Notes under the pieces: model-generated
The model's input: the letters and a program-made list of their open reading frames with translations, nothing else
What the model was told of the DNA's origin: nothing
Databases searched by the model: none
Part shown: piece by piece, positions 11,127 through 22,298 of the stretch
How positions within the stretch are numbered: the stretch's first letter is position 1
How the letters are laid out: every line of letters begins with the position of its first letter
From: Conchocele bisecta
Lineage: Eukaryota > Mollusca > Bivalvia > Lucinida > Thyasiridae
DNA: 64,000 bases
Assembly (NCBI GenBank): GCA_029237695.1
Contig: CM055265.1
Location: 67,491,903-67,555,902, forward strand
Direction: 5' to 3'
Translations under genes and position numbers: made by a program

Positions 11127-11294
11127 GCATCAGCAGTGTGAATTTCACATGTTGTTTTTAACATGTTGTTAGTACAATTATTGCGCCATCACGTTGTAAG
11201 ACAAGATGGGCTGTATATGTAGAACACATGCCCCGCGCGGCAAAAATTGGGCCTATTTCGAGGACTTCACAGACAGTGGACCTTCTCTATACCA

Positions 11295-11512
11295 GTAGCC
11301 TATTTCACCAACATTACTTACTTATCTAGCAAAGTGTACTTTGAGGGAGTAATCATTTATTTTCCACAAAATACATGATTTCATATTGAACAAACGACTG
11401 CATATATTTGATATAATAAAAAATATTAAATTTATCCTTAAATTAAATATTTCTCCCTCAAAGTGTACTTAGCAAGATAACTATACTTTGCAATTTTGGT
11501 GAGATGGCCTGC
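11295..11512. mobile_element. MITE family A, copy A2 (lacks central hairpin)
   Basis: Both ends and the sub-terminal AGTGTACTTTGAGGGAG blocks are present, but the central hairpin is absent. The right end runs directly into family F sequence (see F1). Confidence 0.82.
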
Positions 11513-11803
11513 AGACACCATGAGTATTGTTAAGTTGCATTTGGTGGTCTCTGTATTTTCGCTCAAACTTCTGTCGTTTTTGCGAAGAATCGATTTCCGT
11601 GTCTCCGACACGGAAATCGATTCTTCGCAAAAACGACATAAGTCTGTGCCAAACTCCCTAGACCACCAAATGCAACCCATGAAGAAGCGCTTGTTGAGCC
11701 ATATTTCATCAAAATCCGTTGCATATTAAGGAAAATATCAAATAATACTTACTTTGGAGTGGGCGACGTTGTTGTTGTTGTAACCACGTGATCATGCACC
11801 TTG
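11503..11803. mobile_element. MITE family F, copy F1 (truncated)
   Basis: Family F is 390-460 bp with ends CAAGGTGCATGATCACGTGG, an adjacent CAA/TTG microsatellite, and a central hairpin with the arm AGAATCGATTTCCGTGTC. F1 lacks the left end and starts fused to A2. Full copies: 12299, 24479, 32948, 54530 and 62715; 40596/41944 is split by an insertion. Confidence 0.85.
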
Positions 11804-12082
11804 ATTTGGCTATGACAAGAGGTGTATAAATGTGCACTTTCCAAACACGAACCACGCTAATTGTTTACCCTAGTTTCTCGACAAATGAAAGAACAACATT
11901 TCGTCTCAATTAATCGCATATATTACACTTTCGCCAATATCTATTATTGTGTACAAACTGACATTGCTGCTACAAGATTTTAGGAAGCATATTGTTACAA
12001 GACTGTGCAAATATTTACAACAAGCGTTTAATTTGCGTAATGTTCTCACTATGGCATTGAATAGATAGTTTATCCTCATTAC

Positions 12083-12298
12083 AGACATCGAAGAGCTAGG
12101 CCCACGCTTATATAGCTTTATGAGCACGTACTCGGAATGTGTACGCGATGTCGAGATGAGTGATTGGTCGTGACTGAGCACAGCTAAGCACCGGCTGATC
12201 TAGCTTCCCGACTTCGTTCATTAGAACTAGGGGCGTGCTCGGCGGAAATATTTATAATCACGCGCCATACAACATGTTATATTAGTATATCCTAATTT
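12083..12298. repeat. Direct repeat, left copy (about 200 bp)
   Basis: Matches 12757-12925 in the same orientation (GAAGAGCTAG...GAGCACGTACTCGG...GCTTCCCGACTTC...TTTATAATC). Element F2 lies between the two copies. The preceding 11804-12082 has no recognisable feature. Confidence 0.75.
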
Positions 12299-12748
12299 CA
12301 AGGTGTATGATCACGTGGTACTAACAACAACAACAAGTACTGAAACTTCCAGAATCCATTCGATTCAAAGTACGTATTCTTTTATATTGTCCTTATTACG
12401 CAACGGATTTTGATGAAATATGGCGCATCAAACGCGTCTTGTTAAGCTGCATTTGGTGGTCTCTGTACTTTGGCCCAAACTTCTGTCGTTTTTGCGAAGA
12501 ATCGATTTCCGTGTCGGTAGACACGGAAATCGATTCTTCGCAAATTCTTAGCAAAAACGACATAAGTCTGTGCCGAACTCCCTGGACGACCAAATGCAGC
12601 TCACGAAGACGCGTTTGATGCGCCAAATTTCATCAAAATCCGTTTCATATTTAGGAAAATATCAAATAATACTTACTTTGGAGTGGGCAAGATTTCAACA
12701 CTTTCAGCCACTGTTGTTGTTGTTATAACCACGTGATCATGTACCTTG
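12299..12748. mobile_element. MITE family F, copy F2
   Basis: Full-length, both CACGTGATCATG ends present. The central hairpin has an extra 11-base bulge (near 12543-12553) that breaks one arm. Confidence 0.9.
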
Positions 12749-12756
12749 AATTACAG

Positions 12757-12925
12757 AACACGAAGAGCTAGATCCGCGCTTATAGAGCTTTCTGAGCACG
12801 TACTCGGGACGTGTACGCGATGTCGATATGGGTAATTGGTCGTGCGTAGCATGTCAGCATCGGCTGATCTCGCTTCCCGACTTCAGTATTTATAATCGCG
12901 CACCTTACACAATGTTATATTATTT
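12757..12925. repeat. Direct repeat, right copy
   Basis: Partner of 12083-12298. With F1 and F2 it gives the order F1, repeat, F2, repeat, which suggests one tandem duplication of an F-plus-flank segment. The following 12926-13385 holds no gene; a short 5S-like motif there is discussed among rejected items. Confidence 0.72.
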
Positions 12926-13385
12926 CATGACAAATAAGTTTGAATATTAATTAGAATCGTTTAATATGTTTATATAAAAATAACATCGTATTTACATGAC
13001 TACAAACTGTATAGTTTACGTCAAATACAATCTTCTTCTTCTATTAAATTAGCCATTAAATGTTCAGCCGCTATACTTAGAACTGATTGTACTCGTTGTT
13101 GCCATCATTTCACATGACACAAAGCATATTACCGCACACACACGCGCTCACTACGTGTCACACCGCCAATCACATACTAGTATAGCGATTCGAAATCACA
13201 TTTAGGAGCGGAGATTCGAGAGTGTGCTGGTAAACAATAAGTACTTATAATTCGCCTTGCTTCTAAGCCAATCGCATATTGCAATATGTAACCCCAATAA
13301 GCTACATATTACCAGATTGAATGACTATTCGACAGCAAAATGCAAAATCAATACTCGGATGGGAGACTGCATTATAAACTTCGCT

Positions 13386-13503
13386 AAGTATAAGTATGTT
13401 GTTCACGTATTAGACTGTTAAGGAACTAAATACTGCGGTCGCCAGCGCTACATCGCATTTAATTCCTTAAAAATACAATATGTGAACAATTAACTTATAC
13501 ATG
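13386..13503. repeat. Imperfect inverted repeat
   Basis: GTATAAGT...TTGTTCAC...TTAAGGAACTAAAT on the left is mirrored by ATTTAATTCCTTAA...GTGAACAA...ACTTATAC on the right. It abuts element A3 and may be an eroded MITE. Confidence 0.7.
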
Positions 13504-13507
13504 TCCT

Positions 13508-13827
13508 GTAGCCGATTTCATCAAAATTGCAAAATTGCAAATTGCAAAGTGTACTTTTCTAGCAAAGTATACTTTGAGGGAGTAATAATTTATTTTTCCT
13601 GAAATGCATTATTTCAAATACAACTAACAAATGCATGTATTTCATGATTAAAAGTATGCAGAATTATTATACTGAATTTATTACATTATCACAGCCATAA
13701 TGGCTGTGATAATGTAATAAATTCAGTATAATAAAAAATAATAAATTTATCCTAAAATTAAAAATTTCTCCCTCAAAGTATACTTTGCTAGAAAAGTATG
13801 CTTTGCAATGTTGGTGAAATAGGCTAC
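13508..13827. mobile_element. MITE family A, copy A3
   Basis: Full-length, opposite orientation to A1. The central hairpin is present, with a tip that differs from the other copies. Near 13865-13975 a fragment of the CAACCTCTCTAC repeat follows, a relative of the element at 33775. Confidence 0.9.
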
Positions 13828-13980
13828 TGGTCAAACAAAAAGCCACGTGAGTCACACACTTGCTTGAAACATTGAAACCACAATTAAAATGCAACCTCTC
13901 TACAACATCCATTCACAGAAAGACACACACCTGCATGGTTGTTGTAGAATGGTGAGTGTTATATGGAGGTTAAATATATA

Positions 13981-14385
13981 GGCAACGAGGGATCGTAGCT
14001 AATTATCTCCCTTTGTAAATCTATTTATAGAAATCCGGTCCCTATGCTGTATTTCAGCGTTTGTTTCTTACTGAATAGCACGAAAATTGAGTTTTGCAAA
14101 CAGAGTAGACCCAGATCAGACTGCACATATGTGCAGTCTGATCTGGGTCTACACTGATTGCAAAACAACGAATAAGTGTGAAAATATGAATCTGGCAAAT
14201 AATGCAGTTCCGGATCAGACTGTGCAGGTATGCAGGATAACCTGGATCAACATTAGCCTAAAACTCTATAATGGCTTCTTTTCATAACAAATCGTGCGAC
14301 ATTCGGGTCATAAAATATACAATTTGGACCGGATTTCTATAAATAAATTAAAAGGGAAATAACTAGCTACGATCCCCCATTGTCA
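13981..14385. mobile_element. MITE family G with nested family D palindrome
   Basis: Inverted ends of about 60 bp: CGAGGGATCGTAGCTAATTA near 13986 and its mirror near 14360, then GAAATCCGGTCC / GGACCGGATTTC. Inside are family D sequences, including a perfect 48-bp palindrome at 14105-14152 (arm GTAGACCCAGATCAGACTGC). One copy only in this window. Confidence 0.85.
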
Positions 14386-14544
14386 ATTTGAATTTTGATA
14401 TAACATATTGGCTATTCAGAGAAGGTACATGAGTATAACGTCTATTTGTGGTAGCCCATTGGAAATAAGCAAACAATATAATTCGTAGATTAAATAGTAA
14501 CGTTATGTAGTATGAATTAATATTGCATAAAATAAGACTAGATT

Positions 14545-14882
14545 AGGCCATAAAAAAGTACTTTGGTTCTCACACCGGGGTTGCGGAATGGGAATGTGAC
14601 GCGGGAGACCGGATTTTCAAAGAAAAAAATATTTTCGTCTCTGATTTTTTTCATGTTGCCAGATATGCATATGTCCTCTATAAAGTTACTATAACCTCAT
14701 TAGACGTGAAACATCGCCAGATTTTCATCAGACATGATTGGATTTAACATATGGTAGTTTTTTATGGATCATGTGGTGAATTTACAGCAGGATTTTATTT
14801 CTCCATGGCGATAAAATGCTCGACGCGCAGGGATATTTCTGACGCGGCGATATCTGAGAACCAAAGTACTTTGTATGGCCTT
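14545..14882. mobile_element. MITE family H, copy H1
   Basis: Inverted ends AAGTACTTTGGTTCTCA near 14556 and TGAGAACCAAAGTACTT near 14855. The interior has GATAAAATGCTCGACGCG and GACGCGGCGATATC. A partial reverse copy is at 55994-56165. A small inverted repeat TAATCCTACT / AGTAGGATTA follows at about 14890-14946. Confidence 0.82.
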
Positions 14883-15050
14883 ATCTATAATCCTACTGAA
14901 TTCAATGCGAGATGTACATATATATAGCACATCTAAGTAGGATTAGAACTAAAACCAATGTCATTGTATACGAAGGTTCTTACACGAGTGATGATTTAAA
15001 GGGTCACATCGGGATGTTTTGGAAAAAAAAAGTGTTTTAATTGAAGGTAT

Positions 15051-15356
15051 TTATAGAATAGTAGGTGAGTGCCGTGAATGGGAAAAATATCTGGCAAGGC
15101 TTAGGAAACGGGATGGGCGAGGCTCTGCCGAGCACATCCCGTTTCCGTGCCGCGCCAGATATTTCCCCATGCACGGCACTCACCTACTATTCTATTTACC
15201 CCGTCAACACCTACAAATGGCTTTAAAATGCAAAAAAAATAACCCCAGCCACCGCACATATTCATACGCAGTGATTAGGTCGTATTGACAGGATATCAAA
15301 AATGTTTCACGGCACCGTGTTTCACGGCACATACACACTGTGTTGACGGGATAAAT
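15051..15356. mobile_element. MITE family I, copy I1
   Basis: Family I (about 265-310 bp) has two hairpins in series. The first has arms AATAGTAGGTTAGTGCCGTG and CAGGAAACGGGATGGGC. The second is bounded by ATCCCGTCAACACC and GTGTTGACGGGAT and contains a short palindrome, CACGGCACCGTG. Other copies: 19610, 32668, 56730 and 58029. Confidence 0.9.
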
Positions 15357-15466
15357 GACGATATTTGACTGATGGGTTGTTTCTATTTTCACCCATATAG
15401 GTACATAAATATCAGATTTTCTATCTTGTGCCGAGTTTCTTATGAAATCAGTTCGTAAATAAAGAT

Positions 15467-15535
15467 CGTATTAGATAAACACAATGTTTATATTATGTGT
15501 ATTGCATACTATAACAATTGTGTTTATCTAATACG
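15467..15535. repeat. Inverted repeat, 19-bp arms
   Basis: CGTATTAGATAAACACAAT (15467-15485) is mirrored exactly at 15517-15535 with a 31-base loop. The stretch 15536-15849 has no other recognisable feature. Confidence 0.85.
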
Positions 15536-15849
15536 GTCTGTATGTGTATTGCATAAGCACACTAGAATGCATTGAAGTTGAACGGATCATCAAACTGTTT
15601 TCCATGGCGGTATTATATGCACATTTATTACACTAGTGTGTAATGATTTTAATACACGGTAGCACCTATGCACCGCGAAAGGCATATTTATACAATAATT
15701 AAAATTCTACTTTCCAACAGATTTTTCCTAGCAGTTACCCATTCCAGTTTTGTAGAATATTTCTCTGAGGAAACATAGCGTCAATGGTGGAGATGTTTGA
15801 ATAGACGAGGCGCTCTGAATTCTAACCAAAGCGTGTATTGATTACATTT

Positions 15850-16090
15850 GTGGATGTGACTGGAGAAATGGGGCTTATGCATTGTGCGACCAGTGTAGAT
15901 CCAGATCAGCCTGTGCATCCGCACAGTCTGATCCGGATCTGCACTGTTCTCAATTTCATCAATGAAACGCACGTCATGTTTCTAACAGTATAGTTATTCA
16001 TCAGGTTACAGGAGTGTGTTATTTGATCAGAAGCTACACTGGTCACTGTCACAAATCCCATAGACCCCATTTCTCCAGCCACAGCCACAT
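15850..16090. mobile_element. Family D, full-length copy
   Basis: Ends GTGACTGGAGAAATGGGGCT and CCATTTCTCCAGCCACAGCC are inverted. Next to each is a GACCAGTGTAG / CTACACTGGTC block, and on the left the core GATCAGCCTGTGCATCCGCA. No coding capacity. Could be a MITE or a very short foldback; the inverted ends favour a DNA element. 16091-16475 shows nothing recognisable. Confidence 0.82.
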
Positions 16091-16475
16091 TTACACAAAT
16101 TATTATTATGTTTCATTCCACAGTACTAATTAATAATAACAAAATAATGCGATATATATATACAAAAATACCCATATTTAATGAAATATTATCTTTGCAA
16201 TTAAACCATTCAGATATAATGTGATTTGTTTAAGGAAAACAAATAAAATATAACTATAGTCTTACCTATGTGACTTTAATTATAGTCCAGTTAAAACGAG
16301 GTCTGCGCAATAAGTAATCCACGTTGTAGGCGTCTGTTTATAATTAACGGGCAACTTAACTTAAGGCGACTTCGGCGTTGTTGGCATTTGGTAATCAAGG
16401 GTCACCGTTTACAGGCTTTAAAGGCACTGGGTCTCGGAGATATGCGCGGAAAGTGATGACAGATTATTAATTATG

Positions 16476-16605
16476 AACCCAATTGTACTACAATTGGGTT
16501 TAATAGTACTACAATTGGGTTTATTTGTACTGCAATTGGGTTTAATTGCATTCAATTGGGTTTAAGTGTACTACAATTGGGTTTAATTGTGGTACAATTG
16601 GGTTT
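16476..16605 (+). repeat. 21-bp tandem repeat, six copies
   Basis: CAATTGGGTTTAAT-type units start at 16491, 16512, 16533, 16553, 16574 and 16595, with one inverted half-unit at 16486. The spacing is 20-21 bp. The flank to 17030 has no other recognisable feature. Confidence 0.9.
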
Positions 16606-17029
16606 AAAAATAAAATGCAAATCTAAAATAAATGTAGTACATATGAGTCGCCAGAAAATTGTTTTCTTATTAATAGAACACATTTACAATGCTGAAAAAT
16701 AACGCTTCTACAGTCGATGGTTACTAGTTGAATTTTACGTGTATTATCTACTGTGACATCATTCTAAATGTGGTAGAGTATTACCCTTTCGCAACACAAA
16801 TAATTATATTTGATGCACTAAATCTTACCTTATGTGTATAGAGAAAACGCAGAATCAAATTATCTGACATCTCACGTTTTTATAGCAGTTTCTGATAGCA
16901 TACACTTGTATACACATACATGTTTTATGGAATTTGATCAAATAAAATTGTGCGATTGATTGATATCGATCATTTGCTGTGCATTACGCTCAAAAAGCAC
17001 ACATTGACTATTTGAGCCATCATCCTCTT

Positions 17030-17270
17030 GGGCCCGTTTCACTAAGCTTCGTACGAGTAAAATTTCCGTATGTTAGTTAGGATCGACTCGAAATTCCAAT
17101 TGATGGATTTACATTTATTTAGCATAGGCTGCATATGCAGCCTATGCTCGATAAATGTAAATCCAATAATTGTTGACAAGAAAACATTGTTAATGTGAAA
17201 TGTACGGGCTATCATAACTTTGCACTTACGAACATTTTTGTCGTACGAAGTTTAGTGAAACGGCCCCCTG
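17030..17270. mobile_element. MITE family B, copy B4
   Basis: Full-length with a central hairpin. The arms differ from each other at only two positions (TTTAGCA versus TGCTCGA). Confidence 0.88.
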
Positions 17271-18015
17271 CGACACAGTCCCTTTAAAGGTACTCGGTCT
17301 CAGAAAAAGTCTCAGATATTCAATGCATGTCAATGCATTTTGCTTCACTTTCTAGACTGTGAATAACATGTATCAATTCAATCAAACATACCGTTCTATT
17401 AATTAAAATGCATGAGTGTGTGTGTGGTGTATTCAACACCCATGTTTATACTGGCATGAACTGTGACAAACACGGGGTGAATAATTTGAAATACATTCCA
17501 CTTTGACTGCACCGGTTAACAGACATTTTGTTGTATAACGTTTTGATTCTATAACATGCTTAATTAAGTGTGACAATACTGTTTTAGATACACGTATGTA
17601 CAAAAGAAGAAACAAACAAAACGATACTCCTATGTTATTATAGTTATGAAAGTCTGCAGTTGTGATGTGCATTCGGTTCCGGTCAACTGGCTCAGGACGT
17701 AAACAATTTCTCCATACCCGTAAACTGAAACTTTTAGCGGAACTCGTGTTTAAAAAATAGCATTCACGTAAGAGGCACCTTAAAGACAAGTAGGCGCGAT
17801 ATCATTGTCCGTTCATTCAGTGGGTTCAAATTACATTATCAATAGTGGAAAAAAACGGAATGGAGAATTTGTCTTACTGGAGTAGAACTATTTATAAATT
17901 ATTCGGTTATAGTATACATATAATGTCAGCTTACGCGGCGTGTATTCGTTTTATTTGTTTAAAGGAATAGTATTAAAGCAAGCTTTCCGCATTAATATGA
18001 TATGTTGAACAATAT
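17271..18015. other. Unassigned stretch
   Basis: A 118-codon minus-strand frame (17433-17789) has no recognisable domain, no repeat partner in the window and no clear splice context. I do not call it a gene. Confidence 0.4.
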
Positions 18016-18145
18016 TTCAGTAACCAAGAACCCACTCTTGAAAGAGTGGGTTCTTGGTTACTGAAGTATTTTCAATATTATTATAAGTGTTAAATATTAT
18101 TATAAGTGTTAAATATTATTATAATTGTTCAATAGTATTATAATT
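18016..18145. repeat. Perfect 24-bp hairpin followed by a 20-bp tandem repeat
   Basis: Arms 18016-18039 and 18042-18065 are exact complements (arm starts TTCAGTAACCAAGAACCCAC) around a 2-base loop. From about 18074 to 18145 three to four copies of AATATTATTATAAGTGTTA follow. Confidence 0.9.
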
Positions 18146-18290
18146 TTATGTTGTGATATTTTTAAAGCAAATCACAGACGTGCAAAGGTGACGGATACGA
18201 TCGTAATGTTTGTTTGCTTATCTTATATTTAAGGGCGGGAATTGGCTCATATAACCTTCCATACCTGTACAATTGTAATTGTATAAGTGT

Positions 18291-18811
18291 TTAAAGGCCC
18301 TGAACGGCTCAGTATCACAATTTTCCGATTTTTTCAAACACAAAAACATGTTTGGCAACTGATTTAGTACACAAAACTAACATATACTGCCTAATAGATA
18401 CATCTGAAGTCTTGAGATTTACATCTTAATCGAAATGTGAAGACAACACAAACTTGTTTTGTGTACCACTCAGTGCAAAATGTCAATATTGACAATTTCA
18501 TTTCCGTAACCCAACGGCTTCGGCTCGGAAGCGAGTCGATAAACTCCGTCTATCAGAATTCATCGGCCTTGAATCGCGGAGTTGAGGAGTTGACCCGAGC
18601 GTCTATCGGAAAATCGATCGGGCTTTGAAACACGCACCTGCTGCTTGTTTATTACAAATATTGATATTTTCATTGACTACAAACTCATTTTAGTACCAAA
18701 ATGAATGCAAACAGTTTCGAAGTGTGTGTAAATAGAAACCTGTTGGATTTATGTGTGGGAAAACCCAATAGGAGGCCAAATTCGGCAACTTGAGCCGCAT
18801 AGGGGCTTTAA
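18291..18811. mobile_element. MITE family K, single copy
   Basis: Inverted ends: TTAAAGGCCCTGAACGGCTC at the left and ACTTGAGCCGCATAGGGGCT at the right (imperfect, about 25 bp). A 63-codon frame inside has no recognisable domain. Confidence 0.65.
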
Positions 18812-18929
18812 TATAAACATAAACGGTTGGGAAAATAGACCGTGCGATGTTTGCAATGCTAGTTATTTTCCACTATTTTAATCGATGGTTACTAAATTAA
18901 ATTTAGTTTATTTAAATTAAGTACACTAG

Positions 18930-19410
18930 TACGGAGCCGCGCAGGGGACATGGAATTTTTTGTATTAATTCGTTCCCACGAAATGACAATTCGTTCCCTC
19001 AATTTAACAATTCGTTCCCTCGAATTAGCAATTCGTTCCCACGATATAACAATTCGTTCCCACGAAATAACAATTCGTTCCCTCAATTTAACAATTCGTT
19101 CCCACGATATAACAATTCTTTCCCACGAAATAACAATTCGTTCCCTCAATTCAACTATTCGTTCCCTCGAACTAACAATTCGTTCCCTCAATTTAACAAT
19201 TCGTTCCCACGATATAGCAATTCGTTCCCACGAATTAACAATTCGTTCCCGTGGGAACGAATTGTTATTTCGTGGGAACGAATTGTTAAATTGAGGGAAC
19301 GAATTGTTAATTCGTGGGAACAAATTGTTAAATAGAGTGAACGAATTGTTATTTTGTTCCTTCGAATTAATAAAGAAAAAATATTTCTGCGTCCCCTGCC
19401 GGGCTCCGTA
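18930..19410. mobile_element. TACGG foldback element, copy L1 (21-bp arrays)
   Basis: Ends TACGGAGCCGCGCAGGGGAC and GTCCCCTGCCGGGCTCCGTA. The arms are tandem arrays of a 21-bp unit (AATTCGTTCCC plus a variable ACGAAATAAC-like half), about 13 units in one direction and about six in the other, meeting at TTCCCGTGGGAA near 19250. Unit spacing is exact at 18969, 18990 and 19011. Neighbouring hexamers are CACTAG and CACAAT, so the target duplication is not clear in this copy. Reading frames through it are runs of RSLELTI-like repeats and are not genes. Confidence 0.9.
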
Positions 19411-19609
19411 CACAATAGTCTATAATGGAAACCTCTTGCTAAATGTGGTATAATATGATTGTTTCACAACAGTAAATAAAGCGAAAATGTCAAATTAAGT
19501 CAAACAAAATTATCTCCCCTGTGTACAACAGCTTCTGATAGAACTTTACTATAACGGACGTTTGTCGAAATTATTATCAATGAAAATGGTGTGGTTGATT
19601 GGCATGTCT

Positions 19610-19918
19610 TTTATCCCGTCAACACAGTGCGTATGTGCCGTGAAACACGGTGCCGTGAAAGATTTTGTTTATCCTGTCAATACGACCTACTCACTGTGTA
19701 TGAATATGTGCTGTGGCTGGGGTTATATTTTTTCATTTTACAGCGATTTGTAGGTGTTGACAGGATAAATAGAATTGTAGGTTAGTGCCGTAAATGGGAA
19801 AAATATCTGGCGCGGCACGGAAACGTGATGTGCTCGGCAGAGCCTCGCCCATCCCGTTTCCTGAGCCTTGCCAGATATTTTTTCCCATTCACGGCACTAA
19901 CCTACTATTCTCTATTTA
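19610..19918 (-). mobile_element. MITE family I, copy I2 (reverse)
   Basis: Full-length, opposite orientation to I1. Both hairpins are present. Family D copy D5 follows directly. Confidence 0.88.
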
Positions 19919-19939
19919 CTGTGCATGAAGCGAAATGCC

Positions 19940-20140
19940 ATATGTAGCTGTGACTGGAGAAATGGGGCTTATTGGATTTGCGTCCAGTGTAGCTCCTGAT
20001 GAAACAGCACACTCGTATAACCTGATAAATTAATTGGTGAACGGTGCAGATCCTGATCAGACTGTGCGGATGCACATGCTGATCTGGATCTGCACTGGTC
20101 GCAAAACCCATAAGCCCAATTTCTCAAGTCACAGCCACAT
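19940..20140. mobile_element. Family D, full-length copy
   Basis: Both inverted ends and the TGCGGATGCACATGCTGATC core are present. The flank 20141-20435 has no feature beyond short A/T-rich runs. Confidence 0.8.
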
Positions 20141-20435
20141 TTTCTTTCTGCGACATCGTCTGAGATAATGTGCCTTTAAGAATTAGCTTCGTTTCTATTT
20201 CGTGAAATTTGTATTTGTCAAATGTTAATTTTACGTGTATTTCGAAAGAAAAAAAAAAGCCCCACACTTTCCCTATGGAAAATTAATATATGTGTTAATG
20301 TCTATTGTAATTTACCATGGAAAATGTCAAAACACATTTTTCTCATTTCGGAAATAGTGGACCAATTTCAAATCAACACTGTAGTTGTTTTCGTAGTTAC
20401 ACTGTCACTGCACTCCGCGTCGGAGTAAAATGGTT

Positions 20436-21092
20436 TCTAGGCGCCCAATTCCTGACGAATTCCCATTAAGCTACATGCAGAAGACACTACATAGTTACAT
20501 TTTCAGCTAGCAACCGCCGGTTATTGGGCGATACATTCGTTTATGCTATGACTCCATGTAGAACTGAGTGACATCTCGTCAGAAAATATTGTTCGACCTG
20601 TAGCCGATTTCACCAACATTGCAAAGTATGCTTTTCTAGCAAAGTATACTTTGAGGGAGTAATCATTTATTTTTCCTGAAATACATTATTTCATATAGAA
20701 CTAATAACTGCATATAATGTGATGATTAAAAGTATGCAGACTTATTATACTGAATTTATTACATTATCACAGCCAAATTGGCTGTGATAATGTAATAAAT
20801 TCAGTATAATAAAAAATAATAAATTTATCATTAAATTGAAAATGTTTCCATCAAAGTATGCTTGGCTAGATAAGTACACTTTGCAATGTTGGTGAAATAG
20901 GCTACAGAAATACAGCTACATGCCGAATACTAGTACAAGTATACTGAATAACCATATTTCCGTTCAGTAACCTGCGCAAATGTCTTACGCCGGATACTTA
21001 AACGGAAATATGTTTATGCAATAGCGGCATCTCTTCAGGAACCGGTGCATTTTTCGACGTGAAACATTTGGCGCCGGTGAGGAGTGCAGCAC
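20436..21092. mobile_element. MITE family M fragments split by A4
   Basis: 20436-20598 and 20907-21092 both resemble the family M copy at 42828-43040 (CCTGACGAATTCCCAT, ACTACATGCAGAAGA, ACCGGTGCATCTTTCGAC, GGCGCCGGTG). MITE A4 lies between them. The two fragments overlap in content, so the locus may hold two partial copies rather than one simply interrupted copy. Confidence 0.65.
20600..20905. mobile_element. MITE family A, copy A4
   Basis: Full-length with a central hairpin, same orientation as A3. Flanked on both sides by family M sequence. Confidence 0.9.
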
Positions 21093-21780
21093 CAGTCAGT
21101 TATATCATTGCTACGCTATCTAACCAGGACTGAATTATTTTTTATTTTTTTATTCATAGTCCGGGTCTTTCCCAGCTCTTTTTGTTTTTCCTAATTAGGG
21201 CAATATTTGATAAAAATGTCACACAATAAAACTAATGCTCAATCGTAAATTTTGATAATACATGTACATAATATTATATAAAAAAAAGTGTTTTTGTATT
21301 GTTTATAAACATCTATAGCAGTCCAATGTTGACAGGTGTCGCGAAACATACAATGGTTTGTTATACTAAATCATTTAGTCAAACATTATTTGTACCAGAA
21401 AATTGATTGAGAAACATATACTTAGTAGTTGCTTTAATCACCTACATACACCACAATGCGACCGCATTTTGCAATGACAATCGCGTATAGTATTTATCTG
21501 GTGAGCAATGAGCGCCCACTTAGACGGGTATTTTCCCACATACAATAATGTATGCCAGTAACTACTAGGATTTTCCCAATATCTAGTTAATGTATTCATT
21601 AAATGCTACCATTACTGTATGTCAAACCGCCAATAACGTAAAAGTATCCCAATTCGAAAGCCCGTTTATAGCCGGCTACATTCAAACAGACATAACCACG
21701 CGAAGGAGTGGGGCAACAAATAAGATAAAAAATATTTAATATTATAATTTATTAAAATGTCAATATATGAACTATAAGTC
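21093..21780. other. Unassigned stretch
   Basis: AT-rich sequence. I see no coding frame, array or hairpin worth calling. Confidence 0.4.
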
Positions 21781-22008
21781 TTAAAGGTACATGCCCACGC
21801 AGAAGGCACAAAATGTTCTTTATAGGAATTAAATAAGTGTATAATTATGTCACTATTCCACCAGTTCTAAAAACTACGAGTGGCCGCTATATAAATATAA
21901 TCATTTATTAATTATCAATTTACTGTTAGCGACGCGCGGCGGTAACAGTCTATTTTGATAATGTGCGGGGACGACGACTTCCACATCACGGCTTGCGGTG
22001 CGCATGCG

Positions 22009-22020
22009 CAGTATGTTACG
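22009..22020. promoter_or_regulatory. NRF1-like palindromic site
   Basis: TGCGCATGCGCA, 41 bases upstream of the ATG at 22062. Matches the established NRF1 consensus exactly; its use here is inference. An E-box-like CACGTG is at 22293-22298. Confidence 0.45.
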
Positions 22021-22061
22021 CGCTCCAGTAGGCTTCCCAATATGTAAACAAGAATATCAAC

Positions 22062-22298
22062 ATGTCGAAACGTCCAGGACGGAAATTGTATGAAACGGCG
22101 TCGGCCAAAAAAAGGCGAAATGTCTGAGGGACAGGCAGTACAGAGAGAGAGAGCGTGGTTAATATTGGCGACCAGATCACCAAAAGGAAAGAGCTACGTG
22201 GATATTTAGATTTGGACTCGAACAGAGATTTTTCTTCTCAACTTCCGATACTTCACTGCGCATGTCAAAGATGTGATATGACTGACCGTGTCACGTGA
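22062..22298 (+). pseudogene. Captured first-exon-like reading frame inside P1
   Basis: A 78-codon frame starting ATG at 22062 with one in-frame TGA (22125-22127). It reads MSKRPGRKLYETASAKKRRN, stop, then a continuation including VVNIGDQITKRKELRGYLDL. The basic start followed by an acidic/helical stretch resembles the N-terminal part of invertebrate nuclear or transposon-derived proteins, but I cannot name a family. The upstream palindromic TGCGCATGCGCA matches the known NRF1 site and suggests a captured CpG promoter. The frame is absent from the sister element at 31010. Alternatively it is a genuine broken host exon into which element ends were misread. Confidence 0.5.

Noticed and set aside
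13349..13367. CAATACTCGGATGGGAGAC, close to the 5S rRNA word GTACTTGGATGGGAGAC
   Set aside because: Only about 18 bases match; no 5S sequence before or after it, so not an rRNA gene. A decayed 5S-derived repeat cannot be excluded.
17433..17789. 118-codon minus-strand frame
   Set aside because: No homology that I recognise, and composition is like random AT-rich DNA.
18892..19413. 173-codon minus-strand frame rich in RERIVISWERI
   Set aside because: 21-bp repeats are seven codons long, so any stop-free frame persists; the same holds in L2 and L3.
19562..19785. Cys-rich frames (CVCAVKHGAVKDFVYPVNTT)
   Set aside because: They recur wherever family I occurs, in both orientations; these are MITE sequences, not secreted peptides.
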